Positions 1-9,224 of a stretch of DNA of 20,114 bases are shown here, one piece after another. The translations under genes and the position numbers were made by a program. This stretch comes from UBA7328 sp002471345 (GTDB taxonomy: Bacteria; Bacteroidota; Bacteroidia; Chitinophagales; Saprospiraceae). The notes beneath the pieces were generated by a model, which saw nothing but the letters and a program-made list of their open reading frames with translations, was not told where the DNA came from and did not search any database. Location: assembly GCA_964011275.1 (NCBI GenBank), contig CAXGOB010000084.1, positions 1 through 20,114 on the forward strand. The letters are read 5' to 3'. Each line of letters begins with the position of its first letter. Positions within the stretch are counted from its first letter, which is position 1.

Positions 1-118
1 CTAAATTAAACATTCTGACTAATGATCCAAAAACCTGTAGCGTTAAGACTGCTTAGAACGGGGTTTGAATCAATTTTCTTGCAATTCTTTTTTTGTTTTT
101 TTTCTTAATTGGACTTCC

Positions 119-553
119 TCAAATATTATGGCTAATAAAGATATACCGAGCCACTTCAATAATTTGGAATTTTCCCATTGGTATATATGCGCTTACCAAA
201 TCAATAATAGAAAACCAAATTGGAGTAGAAGGAATACTGTAAATCATATACACGCCCCCCAAAAAGAAAAAGCCCCCAACAATCATTGCCAATTTAAAGT
301 GATTAGAAAAAGCCACTTTGACCGTTACTAATGCCGCAGCTAAAGTACCTAAGGCATGAGCTAACCAAGGCACGATATAATGAACAGGTTTCATAAGATG
401 AAAAGTCTCTTGCAAAGCCTCCATGGTAGTATTATCAAAGCCTTCTGGATTGGGAATAATTGATGGACCAATAGTAACGATGCCCATATTTATACCAGAA
501 CCTACCACAATACCTATTATGACGGCAAGAACATTCTTTAGTGTGCTATTCAT
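119..553 (-). CDS. Small four-helix integral membrane protein, function unknown
   Basis: A 144-residue hydrophobic protein with about four membrane segments: residues 6-24, a second around 58-78, a third around 86-106 and a fourth around 108-126. It begins MNSTLKNVLAVIIGIVVGS and contains a conserved-looking HALGTL stretch and an AYIPMG motif near the end. I recall a family of small Bacteroidota membrane proteins with this architecture (N-terminal glycine-rich helix, HALGT in the second helix, AYIPMG near the C-terminus), but no function is known to me. After AYIPMG the frame gives a polar tail ending SHNI. A one-base shift at the A-run 165-168 would instead give a tail with WLGISLLAIIF and a lysine/arginine-rich end, stopping at 53-55, so the C-terminus is uncertain. 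The ATG at 551-553 directly precedes the first membrane segment. It stands alone on the minus strand. Confidence 0.7.
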   Translation of the reverse strand: MNSTLKNVLAVIIGIVVGSGINMGIVTIGPSIIPNPEGFDNTTMEALQETFHLMKPVHYIVPWLAHALGTLAAALVTVKVAFSNHFKLAMIVGGFFFLGGVYMIYSIPSTPIWFSIIDLVSAYIPMGKFQIIEVARYIFISHNI

Positions 554-976
554 TTGAAGCTAATGTTTTTTTAAAATAACAAATTCAATTTATAAATCTT
601 TTTTGAATTAAGACCTGATAAAATATCAGTACCTCATTAAAGAATAAAGATTGATAAAGTAATGGGTCAATTTAAAATCAAAAAATCCATTCAGAATGCT
701 GGGACTATCATCTTCAAATACCTCACGATCATAGGTATTCTCTTTAGATTAAATCCTCTCCCATCCACTTTTTAACCATAACAACCTTTTCAATTTATTC
801 TTAAAATGAACTGTTGAATTGATAAGACTAATTTCTGGTGGCTGAGTGACATCTTAAATAGTTCCATGAGTTGATCCATCTGGAATCAAAATTGCAATCG
901 CTGACTCTCTAATCATACTTACGGATTTTTTCATCTTAAGTGAGCATTCTATATTAGAGGCCTAATTCATACATGA
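554..976. other. Intergenic stretch, no supported gene
   Basis: This 423-base gap lies between two diverging genes and should hold both promoters. I see no convincing RNA gene, terminator or strong promoter. Only tiny open frames are present: 662-775 on the plus strand (37 codons, starting MGQFKIKKSIQ) and 854-934 on the minus strand (26 codons, starting MKKSVSMIRES). Neither has a recognisable motif or a good ribosome site, so they are not called. Confidence 0.5.
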
Positions 977-1849
977 ATGACATTATTAGTTTTACTTGTA
1001 GCTTGCAACGTCGTATTGGCAATAATTTTCAAAGTATTCAGCCAATACAAAGTTGACAACCTAAATGCTATCATCGTAAATTATATTGTATGCGTAGTTG
1101 TTGCATCGGTTGCTCTCGGTCACTTTGTTATACCATCAAATCTTTTCAGTATAAAATGGATTGGATTTAGTATTGCCCTCTCGTTATGCTTCATCATTGG
1201 TTTTAATTTAATGGCTTATTCATATCAAAAAGCTGGTGTTGCACTAACGGCCATCGTGGCTAAAATGAGTTTAATTCTACCCGTAATATTTGCTGTTGCA
1301 ATCTATAATGAGTCTCTACCAATACTAAAAATATTAGGTATTATATCTGCCATAGCAGCGATAATCTTAGTCAATCTACCGAGTGATGATGAACAAAAAA
1401 TTAGTCTTTCAAAAGAAATTCTAATTCTACCAATTCTTGTTTGGTTATTGAGTGGTATAATAGAAATCATTCTTTACTATGTCCAAGTGGAAGAATATGT
1501 CACAAATGACTCTATTATCTTTGTGTCGACTTCATTCGCATTTGCTGCGATTCTAGGTTTTTTATTTAGTAGCTACCGAGCAGTAGCAAAAAGAATCTAT
1601 CCAAAATGGAGGGATTTGTTAGGTGGAATCGCTTTGGGTCTTCCAAATTTTCTCACTATTTATCTACTTCTTTACTTATTAGAAAAAGGTTGGGAAGGAA
1701 CAGTTCTGTTCCCAATCAACAATGTGAGTGTTTTGCTCTTGACCACCATTGTTGGGGTCGTATTCTATCAAGAAAAAGTAAATAGACTTAAAAGTGTTGG
1801 TCTTATCCTCTCTTTAGTTGCAATCGTGCTTATTGGAATGAATGTATAA
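977..1849 (+). CDS. EamA/DMT-superfamily transporter
   Basis: A 290-residue, almost wholly hydrophobic protein with about ten predicted membrane helices, the usual length and layout of drug/metabolite-transporter superfamily permeases with two EamA repeats. The first repeat ends around residues 115-135 (GIISAIAAIILVNL), is followed by a charged linker (SDDEQKISLSKE), and the second repeat ends in the last 20 residues (LGFLLS-like GLILSLVAIVLIGM). The helix pair with AYSYQKAGVALTAIVAKMSL matches the typical fourth-helix region of EamA proteins. It is an inner-membrane transporter; the substrate cannot be read from the sequence. ATG 977 is chosen because an out-of-frame ATG at 973 leads nowhere. 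It converges on the giant T9SS gene with only 13 bases between stop codons and no visible terminator. Confidence 0.8.
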   Translation: MTLLVLLVACNVVLAIIFKVFSQYKVDNLNAIIVNYIVCVVVASVALGHFVIPSNLFSIKWIGFSIALSLCFIIGFNLMAYSYQKAGVALTAIVAKMSLILPVIFAVAIYNESLPILKILGIISAIAAIILVNLPSDDEQKISLSKEILILPILVWLLSGIIEIILYYVQVEEYVTNDSIIFVSTSFAFAAILGFLFSSYRAVAKRIYPKWRDLLGGIALGLPNFLTIYLLLYLLEKGWEGTVLFPINNVSVLLLTTIVGVVFYQEKVNRLKSVGLILSLVAIVLIGMNV

Positions 1850-1862
1850 CCATTTGATGATT

Positions 1863-4800
1863 TTATTTGATGTGGATAACTTTACCTGAAATCAATTCTT
1901 GATCACTCTCTATTTGGTAATAATAAATACCAGCATTTGGAAGGTCCATTTCTTTTATTTCCCACAAGTGTTTTCCTTCATTCAAATAGACACTCTCTTC
2001 ATATACAACTTTGCCTTCTGAAGAATAAATTAACTTTTTCAAAATACCATTTTCTCTAGAAGCAAATGAAATCGTCGTATTGAAGTAAAATGGATTTGGG
2101 TGAGCTTCAAGAAAATCTAGAACTGGTTCATTATCAAAGGATAATATCATTTCAACCTTTTTACCGTCTTTCTGAAATGCAACTGTCGGTGTAATATCGG
2201 AAGAAAGAGACAGCCCTTGTTGTAGTGTGGTTTTTTGATTAGCTCTTAATCTTAATGTAAATGATTCTGAATTAGTAAAATGATCCGAACTCCCTGTCCA
2301 AGCTAATGTGAGCGCGTTTTTATGAATACCAATATTCGATTCAGAGATCTCTATATCAGAACTAAAGATCCCTACAAATTCCAACTCTACTACATCCATA
2401 GTTAACTGAAATGCACTGAGTTCATTGATAGATGATAGAACAATCGGTACATCTACAATTTCATTTTTAAGTAATCTTTGATCCTCAATTGTCAATAATG
2501 ATTTAGTCTCACTTCTAGATCCAGTCATTCCTGAATGCGATAATACGTCTCCACTTACATCTCCAATTTTTATCCCTATTAAGTCCTGCAGAATGGGTGT
2601 GCTACTTCCTTCAATATGAACAGTCTCATTCATTATAACTGGAACAGAATGATGCTCAAAGTCTAACTCATCTGTGAATCTCCATGACGTATTATTTTGA
2701 AATGAATCCTCTATCCCTAGAATCACTCTTCTCAAAGCCAATAAATCAAGAATGTTAATTCTATCATCCTTATTTATATCAGCCGCAACAAGCTGATAAG
2801 GAGATTCTAAATCCTTTATTCCTAAAATGTGATTCTGAATATGCAATAGGTCTAAAGCACTCACTCCATTAAGAACATCATCATTTTTAAATGCTGATAA
2901 CATATAGTTCTTTCCAATTACATTTTCTTCAAATGAAAACAACCCATTTCTTTCTGTCATCATTGACTTTCCAGAGAGGTTCACTTGGACTAGTTCCACT
3001 TCATCGCCTTTTTCAGTAATGATGGCACCACTAATAAGCATAGTTTCTTTTTCTTCTTCATCGCACATTTCATGATCACCGCTTATTCGTATACTCACCT
3101 CACAAAATGATTCATTTGATAATGAATCAACGGCATACACCATGGTAGTAAAATCTCCTCCTTCGGCTGATACTACATCTGAGCAAGTAATTGTCAGATA
3201 TGGGTCATAGAAACCATCTTCATCTTTAAACCAAACATCTACTTCACTTCCCGAACAAGCAAATGCTTTTGCTAGATCAGAAGCCCAAATCCTTACTTCT
3301 CCATGAGACGAAAAATTATGAGTGCTAATTGCGGAATGACATTGGATAATTGGAGCTTTGGTCGAACTGAAAATCACTTTGGTGAGTTCCTCTGATTTAT
3401 TATTGCAGCCATCTACAACTCTCCATTTCAGGTGATAGGTTTCACCGACCTTTCCTTTTAACAAGTAACTCACCACACCTTGATCATCAGAAACTATAGG
3501 CATCCATTCGAGACCATATTTATCTCTAATTATTTCATATTGATCATCTACTACATTAATTTTTATCACTTTAAGTTCCCAACTAATAGAAGCCAAATCG
3601 TTAACTAATTCTCCACAATAATCCTGAGCTGAAGCTACCACCTCTAATAGTCCATCACAACTACTTGATTCAGAATAATCAGAGCCTACTACATCTACAA
3701 TTATTTGTTTTTCTACACTTATTTGTGGTGGGGACTGGTCGATTATTCTGATCTCTTGTATAAAAGTGTAATACCCATCTGCTTCACTTCCAGAAAGCTT
3801 AGTAGAAAACCAAGCTTCATCATTGCAAATGTCTTTTACATATATTTCCTTTTCTTGGTTACTGTCTCCTTTTTTAGAATCATAAGAGCACCAATCAATA
3901 ACTACCCAATTTCTCAAAATTGTCCTACAAGAATGACTATTAAATATAAAACTTTGATCTTCAAAGGTCTTTCCAATCAAACCACAGCCAGGATCAATCC
4001 ATGAAGGCTCATTGAAAGACACTAGTTCACATTCGCCAAAGGGCAACATTTTGGAATTTTGAAAAATTGCCTTTTCGACGTCTATTGAATGCTGATATTT
4101 CTCATACTCTTCGAAACTAAATTTCGAGCATAAACCATGAGCATTTTCAGCTTTGATAAGTATGTGCTCTTTATCAATTCCTATTTCTCTTAAAGACTCA
4201 CCGTTAAAGTGTAATGGCCATTTTATGGATTCTGGATCGAATTGCGATTGATTGGTAGCAACATCATTTCTAATTGTTATTATCTGGTTGCATTTGGTAG
4301 AGGATCCCACAACCGACCATTCTCTAGTGATAAAGCCAATATAACAAAGGTCATCCACATGATATTCATCTGTATAAGTAAGTTCAAAATCTGAACATAT
4401 TAAAGAAGAATATGGATAACCCAAATGCTCAGGAAGTATAGGGTCATCACAACTGATCACGACGTCCTCACAATCTAAAGATGGTTCATTTTTATTCTCT
4501 ACTTGTATAATAGAAATGCATTTTCCTTGATTTCCACCATCATCAAAAAAAGTCAACTCAACTGGAATGTACTCACCAATATCATCACAACAGAACTCTA
4601 TATAATCTGTCCCTATGAACTTTAGGGCGTTCCCTCCACAAGTAAATTTACTGTCTTGTCTTCTTGCTAATGTCAGAATAATGTCTCCACATTCATCATA
4701 AGAAGAGTGATCAAAAGCACTCACAGGAACTTGACTAATTCCTCCATCCAAAAGAGCATTCGCTTCAATCAAAGTTGTCCTTATGGTATCTTGACAAAGA

Positions 4801-7800
4801 GCAATGGGTTCTGATTTGTCTAAGACTACTAAAAATAAAGAATGAACATTCGAGTTGCCACATTCATCATATGCGGTTATTGATATCTTAGAACTCCCTG
4901 GACCAACATTTCTGACAATACGTGGATATACAGAATCAAAATAGGCTTCTTGATTATCTATCGCGTATTCTAGGCGTATGGACTCAATTGGAGAACAATT
5001 ATCACCCATCTCGTCAAATATGGGAATTTCAAAATCAACACTACAATCATATGGAGATCTAATTTCCAACAGTCTAAATATCTTGTCTAGATCAATAGAC
5101 ACATCAAGATCACTTGCATCTAATGTGTCACTATCTATTACAATTTGATTGTCATTTATGGCTTCTGCATTTACTGAAACCACTCCAAAGTCAGGACCTC
5201 TTTTGTCACTAACGTCAATAAGTCTTGTGCTATCAAAATAAGACTGTGTGCACCAATCCAAAACGCTCCAGGTTCTAGTTATTCTAGATTCATTTGCACA
5301 AGTCTGAATAAAAGTATCCTTATAAGAAATAGGCAAATGACAATCAATCGTATCATTAGTCAGTAGGATCGTATCATTTACATTATTGATATAATATGGG
5401 CCTGCAAAATGTTTTCCGTAAGAAGCAACAATCTGATCAACGGGTGCTTGCAATGCTACAGAATCACAAGCTAGGACCAGTTTAGGAGATGGCCAGAGAA
5501 TGGAATCCAATGGAAGAGGTAGCTTATAATATACTTGTTTACAAATCTCATGAGTTTCAATTTGGTCATCTATGGTATCATCGAGAAGCCAAGATCTCAT
5601 GTATTGAATTGAATCACACCCAATCTCCAAACTATCTATTTTGAGATAAATATCAAAAGCATCTGCCGTCATTCCAGGCCAGCAATTATCTGTAAATAAA
5701 GGCTCGTGGAAAAATACAGAATCGAGGCAGACAAACTTACATGAATCAGGGGCACTTCCGACTATTAGATTACTACTTATAGAGGCATCACATGGACAAC
5801 TTTTAGCTTGTGGAGGTAGCTTATCTTCGACAGTTAGATACCCCCAACATCTTCCTAAAGTACAAGTATCTATAACCTCAAATATCAATCTATCCCCCAC
5901 ATATTGATGAAGAGAATCCATCTCCACCACCTCAGATTCTTCAGTTTGTAGTTCCAAATCAAAATATATAGGTTCTATGGCTCCTGCATAAAAAGCAGTT
6001 ATATCTATATCTTCTATATTACACTCTTCCCCCAATGCTACATTGACCTGATCGTTACAAATTATACTCTTACCTGCATCTGGATGAACTCCAACAGTTA
6101 TTGGAGCACTATTGCCTTTACAACCACCTCCACAAAGCGACTCTACCCAAATCGTCTGTGGACTGTTTGCTTTAGTTACCATTGGATCGTAACTGGATTG
6201 ATTTGCTGCCAATATTGAACCTCCAGCACTTGGATCTCCATCATAGAAATTATAAGTAGCTGGAACTCCAAGTATGCTTATACTATCATATGCAATATCT
6301 TCATCCGTAGCATCCAAAAACATGCTTATCCTTATGGTAATACTATCACCAGCTGTATCAATTGGTACAGAAAATCTTTGAAAATCTCCTGTAACTTCTG
6401 CACCTTCTCCATCACCATCAAAATTTGTGTCAACAAATGGTGCTGATCCTGAATTTCCTCCATCACTTTCTATATGCAGCAGATCAATAAAAGAACCATC
6501 ATCTATGGAATAATCAAAATGTACAAAATCCTCTTTGTTCCAATGATTAGTAGATCCTCCACTGACATCAGCCTCGGCTAGAAATACTGAAAAAGTTAAA
6601 TCACAAAGGCCTTTTATACTATTAGTTGGAAAAGTCATTGTGGCAGAAGCAGATATCGTAGATAGATTCTTATTCAAGTCTGATGCCCCAAACCAATATT
6701 CTCCTTGTACATTGCCAAAGGATATAGATGTACTGCGAATGTTACTTCCATCAGTTCGGATTAAAAAGTGTTTCCCTTGACTTGAAGACGAAACTGATGT
6801 GTCACCCAAAGTGGTAAATGTTTCTCTATCGAGAAAATATCTAGTTCCCAATCCATCTGTTTCAAAATTCTCTACAAGAACATCAGGATCAGCATGTTCT
6901 GGAACTATGTTCGTAGACTTCTGACCATCATAGCACAATGCTATATCTGACACACACGGATCAGGGATGGATGGTAATGTCAAACATGAAGCACAAGAAT
7001 TTGAAGCTGAAAGCATACTTGCTCCATTTGTAAATTTGGCACTATAACCCGTGCCTCCAGAGTGATAAAAGTCAGCCGAATATGTTCCTAATGGGGATTC
7101 AATGAATGAAAGTGAAGAAATACTGTTACCACTTATATCTAATAAACCCGTAGAAGAACCAACTGTCCATGTCTCTCCAGTATTAGATGATATTGTAACA
7201 GATTCCTTAAAAATATCAGGTACACCATCACCTGTGATATCAATATTATCAGGATTACAACAGTCACATGGATCAGCAATAGTCGCGATACTCGCTATCT
7301 GACAAAATGGTTCATTAAAAATTAATGTATCAGAACATATGTAAGATTGACCTTTAATCATTAAGTTATCAAAGACAATATCTTCATCCCCATCATTGAA
7401 TTTCTCCATAATCAAGAGTAAATCCAAAACTTGCCCTGTACCATTTATAGTGCTGGAAAATTCTGTGAATATTGGTGTTAAAGCCGCAGCATCACCTATT
7501 CCATTAAAGTCAGTATCCAATCTAGGCTCAGTGTTGGTTCCTCCAGCAGCAGAAAACTGAAGGATTGTACTGAATCCACCGTTATCAATTTGATATTGTA
7601 CGATAAACTCTGTGTTACCATCCCAATCTTCATTCGAATCAGAAGCATCTTCCTCTGCAAACAGGCCTTTAAATACCAACTGATTTGACAATGAGATATT
7701 AATGTTTTCAATTCTTAAAGTATCTATATCAGAGGCGCCATTTGCATCTACATCTTCTACTCCAAAGTAGTATAAACCAGACTGGCCCATAACATTATGA

Positions 7801-9101
7801 GTTCCTATATTCGAACCATCCGTTCGACCAAAAAAGTCAGAATCAGCTTCAAAAAATTCAACTATTGAAGTAGTATATCTACTTCCATTCCCATCTGATT
7901 CAAAATCTTCTACAAAGAGTATTGTTTCTGCTCGTCCAGTGTCAGCTATGATTAGCTGTACAGATTTACTGCTATCTCCATTAAGTCCAGTGTCTATACA
8001 TATATCCATACCATCTGACACTGGATATGGCAAAGTGTCTACCGCAACTCCATTTATCAATGCCACTACTCTATCACTCAATGCCCCTGTGCTGTCAATG
8101 GCTACTTTAAGAGTGTATGTGCCATCTGCATTGCAAATTGTATCAGAAAAAGTAATTTCTATATCACATGGGATACTGCAATCCATAATATTCACAGTAA
8201 TCTGAGCTGTATCCACACAATTTGTTCCATCCACACTGTCATAAGTGGTAGTGGAAATAGGCGAGGCTAAAGTTGTAATGGTATCTGAGTACACACCAAA
8301 TGAGGTACCATATCTCAATCCTCCTTGAAATGTACCAATTAATAAGTTCTTGAGATTTATGTCATCCCCTATACAGATTGTTGTGTCTCTACCTGTAATA
8401 CTCGGAGTGGCACATGCACTAATTATAGAAAAAGAAGTGGCATCAAAAGGTAAAAGGCTCTCACCATTTGTTGTACTGGTAGTCCAATTAGTGATGTTTT
8501 TTATAGAGTCCAAATATGCAGAGAAACTATCTGCAGTATTTCTTAATCCTGAATACTCTGCGCCATCACCACTTGCAGTATTAGAAATAGTCATTGCTGT
8601 GCAAGCATCAAGACCTGACCCAGTTAGGTCTCCAAAAGAATTTGCAGAGTTAGTGTTTTGAATAGCACCAATAAATATGGATGGAGAAGTAGGAGCAGTA
8701 CCATGATAAGCAAAAATAGCATCTCCAGTACTTCCAAAATTAAAATTACCATCTATTCTACTCAAAGTACCCAAGCTTGCACCAAAGCCCACATTTGATG
8801 AATTGTCTATATCAGAGAAAATTATAACTGTACCAGCAGAAATAGCAGTCGGGCCTGTCACCCATTTTAGCACACCTTCATTAGTGTCAACAAATCCTCC
8901 GGCCCCATTCAATTCATTATCACTGAAATAAATAGAATCATTGCTGATTTCTTTTAACAATACGATAGCAAAATCTTTCTCACCATCCGCATTATATCCT
9001 ACAAAAGCTAAATCTCCAGGACCAAATGATTGCCCCACTACTGTCAATGCGATGCACAAAGCACCTAAGATTATAGCATACCTTGGGAGGATATCAAACA
9101 T
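1863..9101 (-). CDS. Giant T9SS-exported modular surface protein with dockerin and HYR-like repeats
   Basis: A 2,412-residue secreted protein. Residues 1-24 form a signal peptide (hydrophobic core, then VVGQS). Residues 25-225 begin GDLAFVGYNADGEKDFA, an N-terminal module I know from many Bacteroidota surface proteins. Two related modules of about 200 residues lie at 394-584 and 741-945. From about 1090 to 1950 come cysteine-rich HYR/Ig-like repeats with linkers such as DKLPPQ, DKRGPD, DKSEP and DQSPPQ. A carboxypeptidase-regulatory-like fold (about 2021-2070) leads into two dockerin-type repeats, the second containing DINKDDRINILDLLALRR. A cohesin-like beta domain follows (about 2205-2310), then a type A T9SS sorting domain (2332-2412: HPNPF, ending KVIHIK). 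It should be exported through T9SS and cell-surface anchored or released. The likely role, adhesion or matrix, is inference. An in-frame stop lies seven codons upstream of ATG 9101, so the start is firm. The frame is intact throughout. Confidence 0.9.
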   Translation of the reverse strand: MFDILPRYAIILGALCIALTVVGQSFGPGDLAFVGYNADGEKDFAIVLLKEISNDSIYFSDNELNGAGGFVDTNEGVLKWVTGPTAISAGTVIIFSDIDNSSNVGFGASLGTLSRIDGNFNFGSTGDAIFAYHGTAPTSPSIFIGAIQNTNSANSFGDLTGSGLDACTAMTISNTASGDGAEYSGLRNTADSFSAYLDSIKNITNWTTSTTNGESLLPFDATSFSIISACATPSITGRDTTICIGDDINLKNLLIGTFQGGLRYGTSFGVYSDTITTLASPISTTTYDSVDGTNCVDTAQITVNIMDCSIPCDIEITFSDTICNADGTYTLKVAIDSTGALSDRVVALINGVAVDTLPYPVSDGMDICIDTGLNGDSSKSVQLIIADTGRAETILFVEDFESDGNGSRYTTSIVEFFEADSDFFGRTDGSNIGTHNVMGQSGLYYFGVEDVDANGASDIDTLRIENINISLSNQLVFKGLFAEEDASDSNEDWDGNTEFIVQYQIDNGGFSTILQFSAAGGTNTEPRLDTDFNGIGDAAALTPIFTEFSSTINGTGQVLDLLLIMEKFNDGDEDIVFDNLMIKGQSYICSDTLIFNEPFCQIASIATIADPCDCCNPDNIDITGDGVPDIFKESVTISSNTGETWTVGSSTGLLDISGNSISSLSFIESPLGTYSADFYHSGGTGYSAKFTNGASMLSASNSCASCLTLPSIPDPCVSDIALCYDGQKSTNIVPEHADPDVLVENFETDGLGTRYFLDRETFTTLGDTSVSSSSQGKHFLIRTDGSNIRSTSISFGNVQGEYWFGASDLNKNLSTISASATMTFPTNSIKGLCDLTFSVFLAEADVSGGSTNHWNKEDFVHFDYSIDDGSFIDLLHIESDGGNSGSAPFVDTNFDGDGEGAEVTGDFQRFSVPIDTAGDSITIRISMFLDATDEDIAYDSISILGVPATYNFYDGDPSAGGSILAANQSSYDPMVTKANSPQTIWVESLCGGGCKGNSAPITVGVHPDAGKSIICNDQVNVALGEECNIEDIDITAFYAGAIEPIYFDLELQTEESEVVEMDSLHQYVGDRLIFEVIDTCTLGRCWGYLTVEDKLPPQAKSCPCDASISSNLIVGSAPDSCKFVCLDSVFFHEPLFTDNCWPGMTADAFDIYLKIDSLEIGCDSIQYMRSWLLDDTIDDQIETHEICKQVYYKLPLPLDSILWPSPKLVLACDSVALQAPVDQIVASYGKHFAGPYYINNVNDTILLTNDTIDCHLPISYKDTFIQTCANESRITRTWSVLDWCTQSYFDSTRLIDVSDKRGPDFGVVSVNAEAINDNQIVIDSDTLDASDLDVSIDLDKIFRLLEIRSPYDCSVDFEIPIFDEMGDNCSPIESIRLEYAIDNQEAYFDSVYPRIVRNVGPGSSKISITAYDECGNSNVHSLFLVVLDKSEPIALCQDTIRTTLIEANALLDGGISQVPVSAFDHSSYDECGDIILTLARRQDSKFTCGGNALKFIGTDYIEFCCDDIGEYIPVELTFFDDGGNQGKCISIIQVENKNEPSLDCEDVVISCDDPILPEHLGYPYSSLICSDFELTYTDEYHVDDLCYIGFITREWSVVGSSTKCNQIITIRNDVATNQSQFDPESIKWPLHFNGESLREIGIDKEHILIKAENAHGLCSKFSFEEYEKYQHSIDVEKAIFQNSKMLPFGECELVSFNEPSWIDPGCGLIGKTFEDQSFIFNSHSCRTILRNWVVIDWCSYDSKKGDSNQEKEIYVKDICNDEAWFSTKLSGSEADGYYTFIQEIRIIDQSPPQISVEKQIIVDVVGSDYSESSSCDGLLEVVASAQDYCGELVNDLASISWELKVIKINVVDDQYEIIRDKYGLEWMPIVSDDQGVVSYLLKGKVGETYHLKWRVVDGCNNKSEELTKVIFSSTKAPIIQCHSAISTHNFSSHGEVRIWASDLAKAFACSGSEVDVWFKDEDGFYDPYLTITCSDVVSAEGGDFTTMVYAVDSLSNESFCEVSIRISGDHEMCDEEEKETMLISGAIITEKGDEVELVQVNLSGKSMMTERNGLFSFEENVIGKNYMLSAFKNDDVLNGVSALDLLHIQNHILGIKDLESPYQLVAADINKDDRINILDLLALRRVILGIEDSFQNNTSWRFTDELDFEHHSVPVIMNETVHIEGSSTPILQDLIGIKIGDVSGDVLSHSGMTGSRSETKSLLTIEDQRLLKNEIVDVPIVLSSINELSAFQLTMDVVELEFVGIFSSDIEISESNIGIHKNALTLAWTGSSDHFTNSESFTLRLRANQKTTLQQGLSLSSDITPTVAFQKDGKKVEMILSFDNEPVLDFLEAHPNPFYFNTTISFASRENGILKKLIYSSEGKVVYEESVYLNEGKHLWEIKEMDLPNAGIYYYQIESDQELISGKVIHIK
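6267..6881 (-). repeat. Internal protein module, copy 2 (residues 741-945)
   Basis: Second copy of the duplicated module. It carries the matching anchors FETDGLGTRY, RTDGSNI, YWFG, AEADVS, DTNFDGDG and DEDIAYDSISILG. It is separated from copy 1 by a cysteine-rich linker with CDCCNPDN. The fold is probably a carbohydrate-binding-like beta sandwich, which is inference from its length and strand-like pattern. Confidence 0.7.
7350..7922 (-). repeat. Internal protein module, copy 1 (residues 394-584)
   Basis: First copy of a module of about 190 residues inside the giant T9SS protein. Anchors shared with copy 2 are FExDGxGxRY at the start, RTDGSNI, YYFG, AEEDAS, DTDFNG and the closing DEDIVFDNLMIKG. 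The similarity is seen in protein, not in DNA, so the duplication is old. Confidence 0.7.
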
Positions 9102-9121
9102 TCTAAATCCGATGAATCGAC

Positions 9122-9145
9122 ATTAACAGTTAATACATAAATGTA
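9122..9145 (-). promoter_or_regulatory. Possible promoter and operator of the giant T9SS gene
   Basis: On the minus strand TACATTTA (9138-9145) resembles the Bacteroidota -7 element TAnnTTTG. Immediately downstream, near the expected transcription start, is the perfect 13-base palindrome ATTAACAGTTAAT (9122-9134), about 20 bases before the start codon. No clear TTG -33 element is found at the right distance, so the assignment is weak. Confidence 0.3.
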
Positions 9146-9224
9146 CCTTAATCTGCCTCTAATCTATAATTATGAGTACTAAATCATTTATGAAACATGA
9201 CTGTTAAAATCAGGGCCTTGGGGT

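Noticed and set aside
66..118. T-rich run after position 80 as a terminator
   Set aside because: The T tract is on the plus strand, no plus-strand gene precedes it and only a weak stem is upstream; for the minus-strand gene it reads as A residues.
3705..9126. Several 60-100-codon open frames opposite or within the giant gene
   Set aside because: They overlap the intact 2,412-residue reading frame, and their translations have no domain features.
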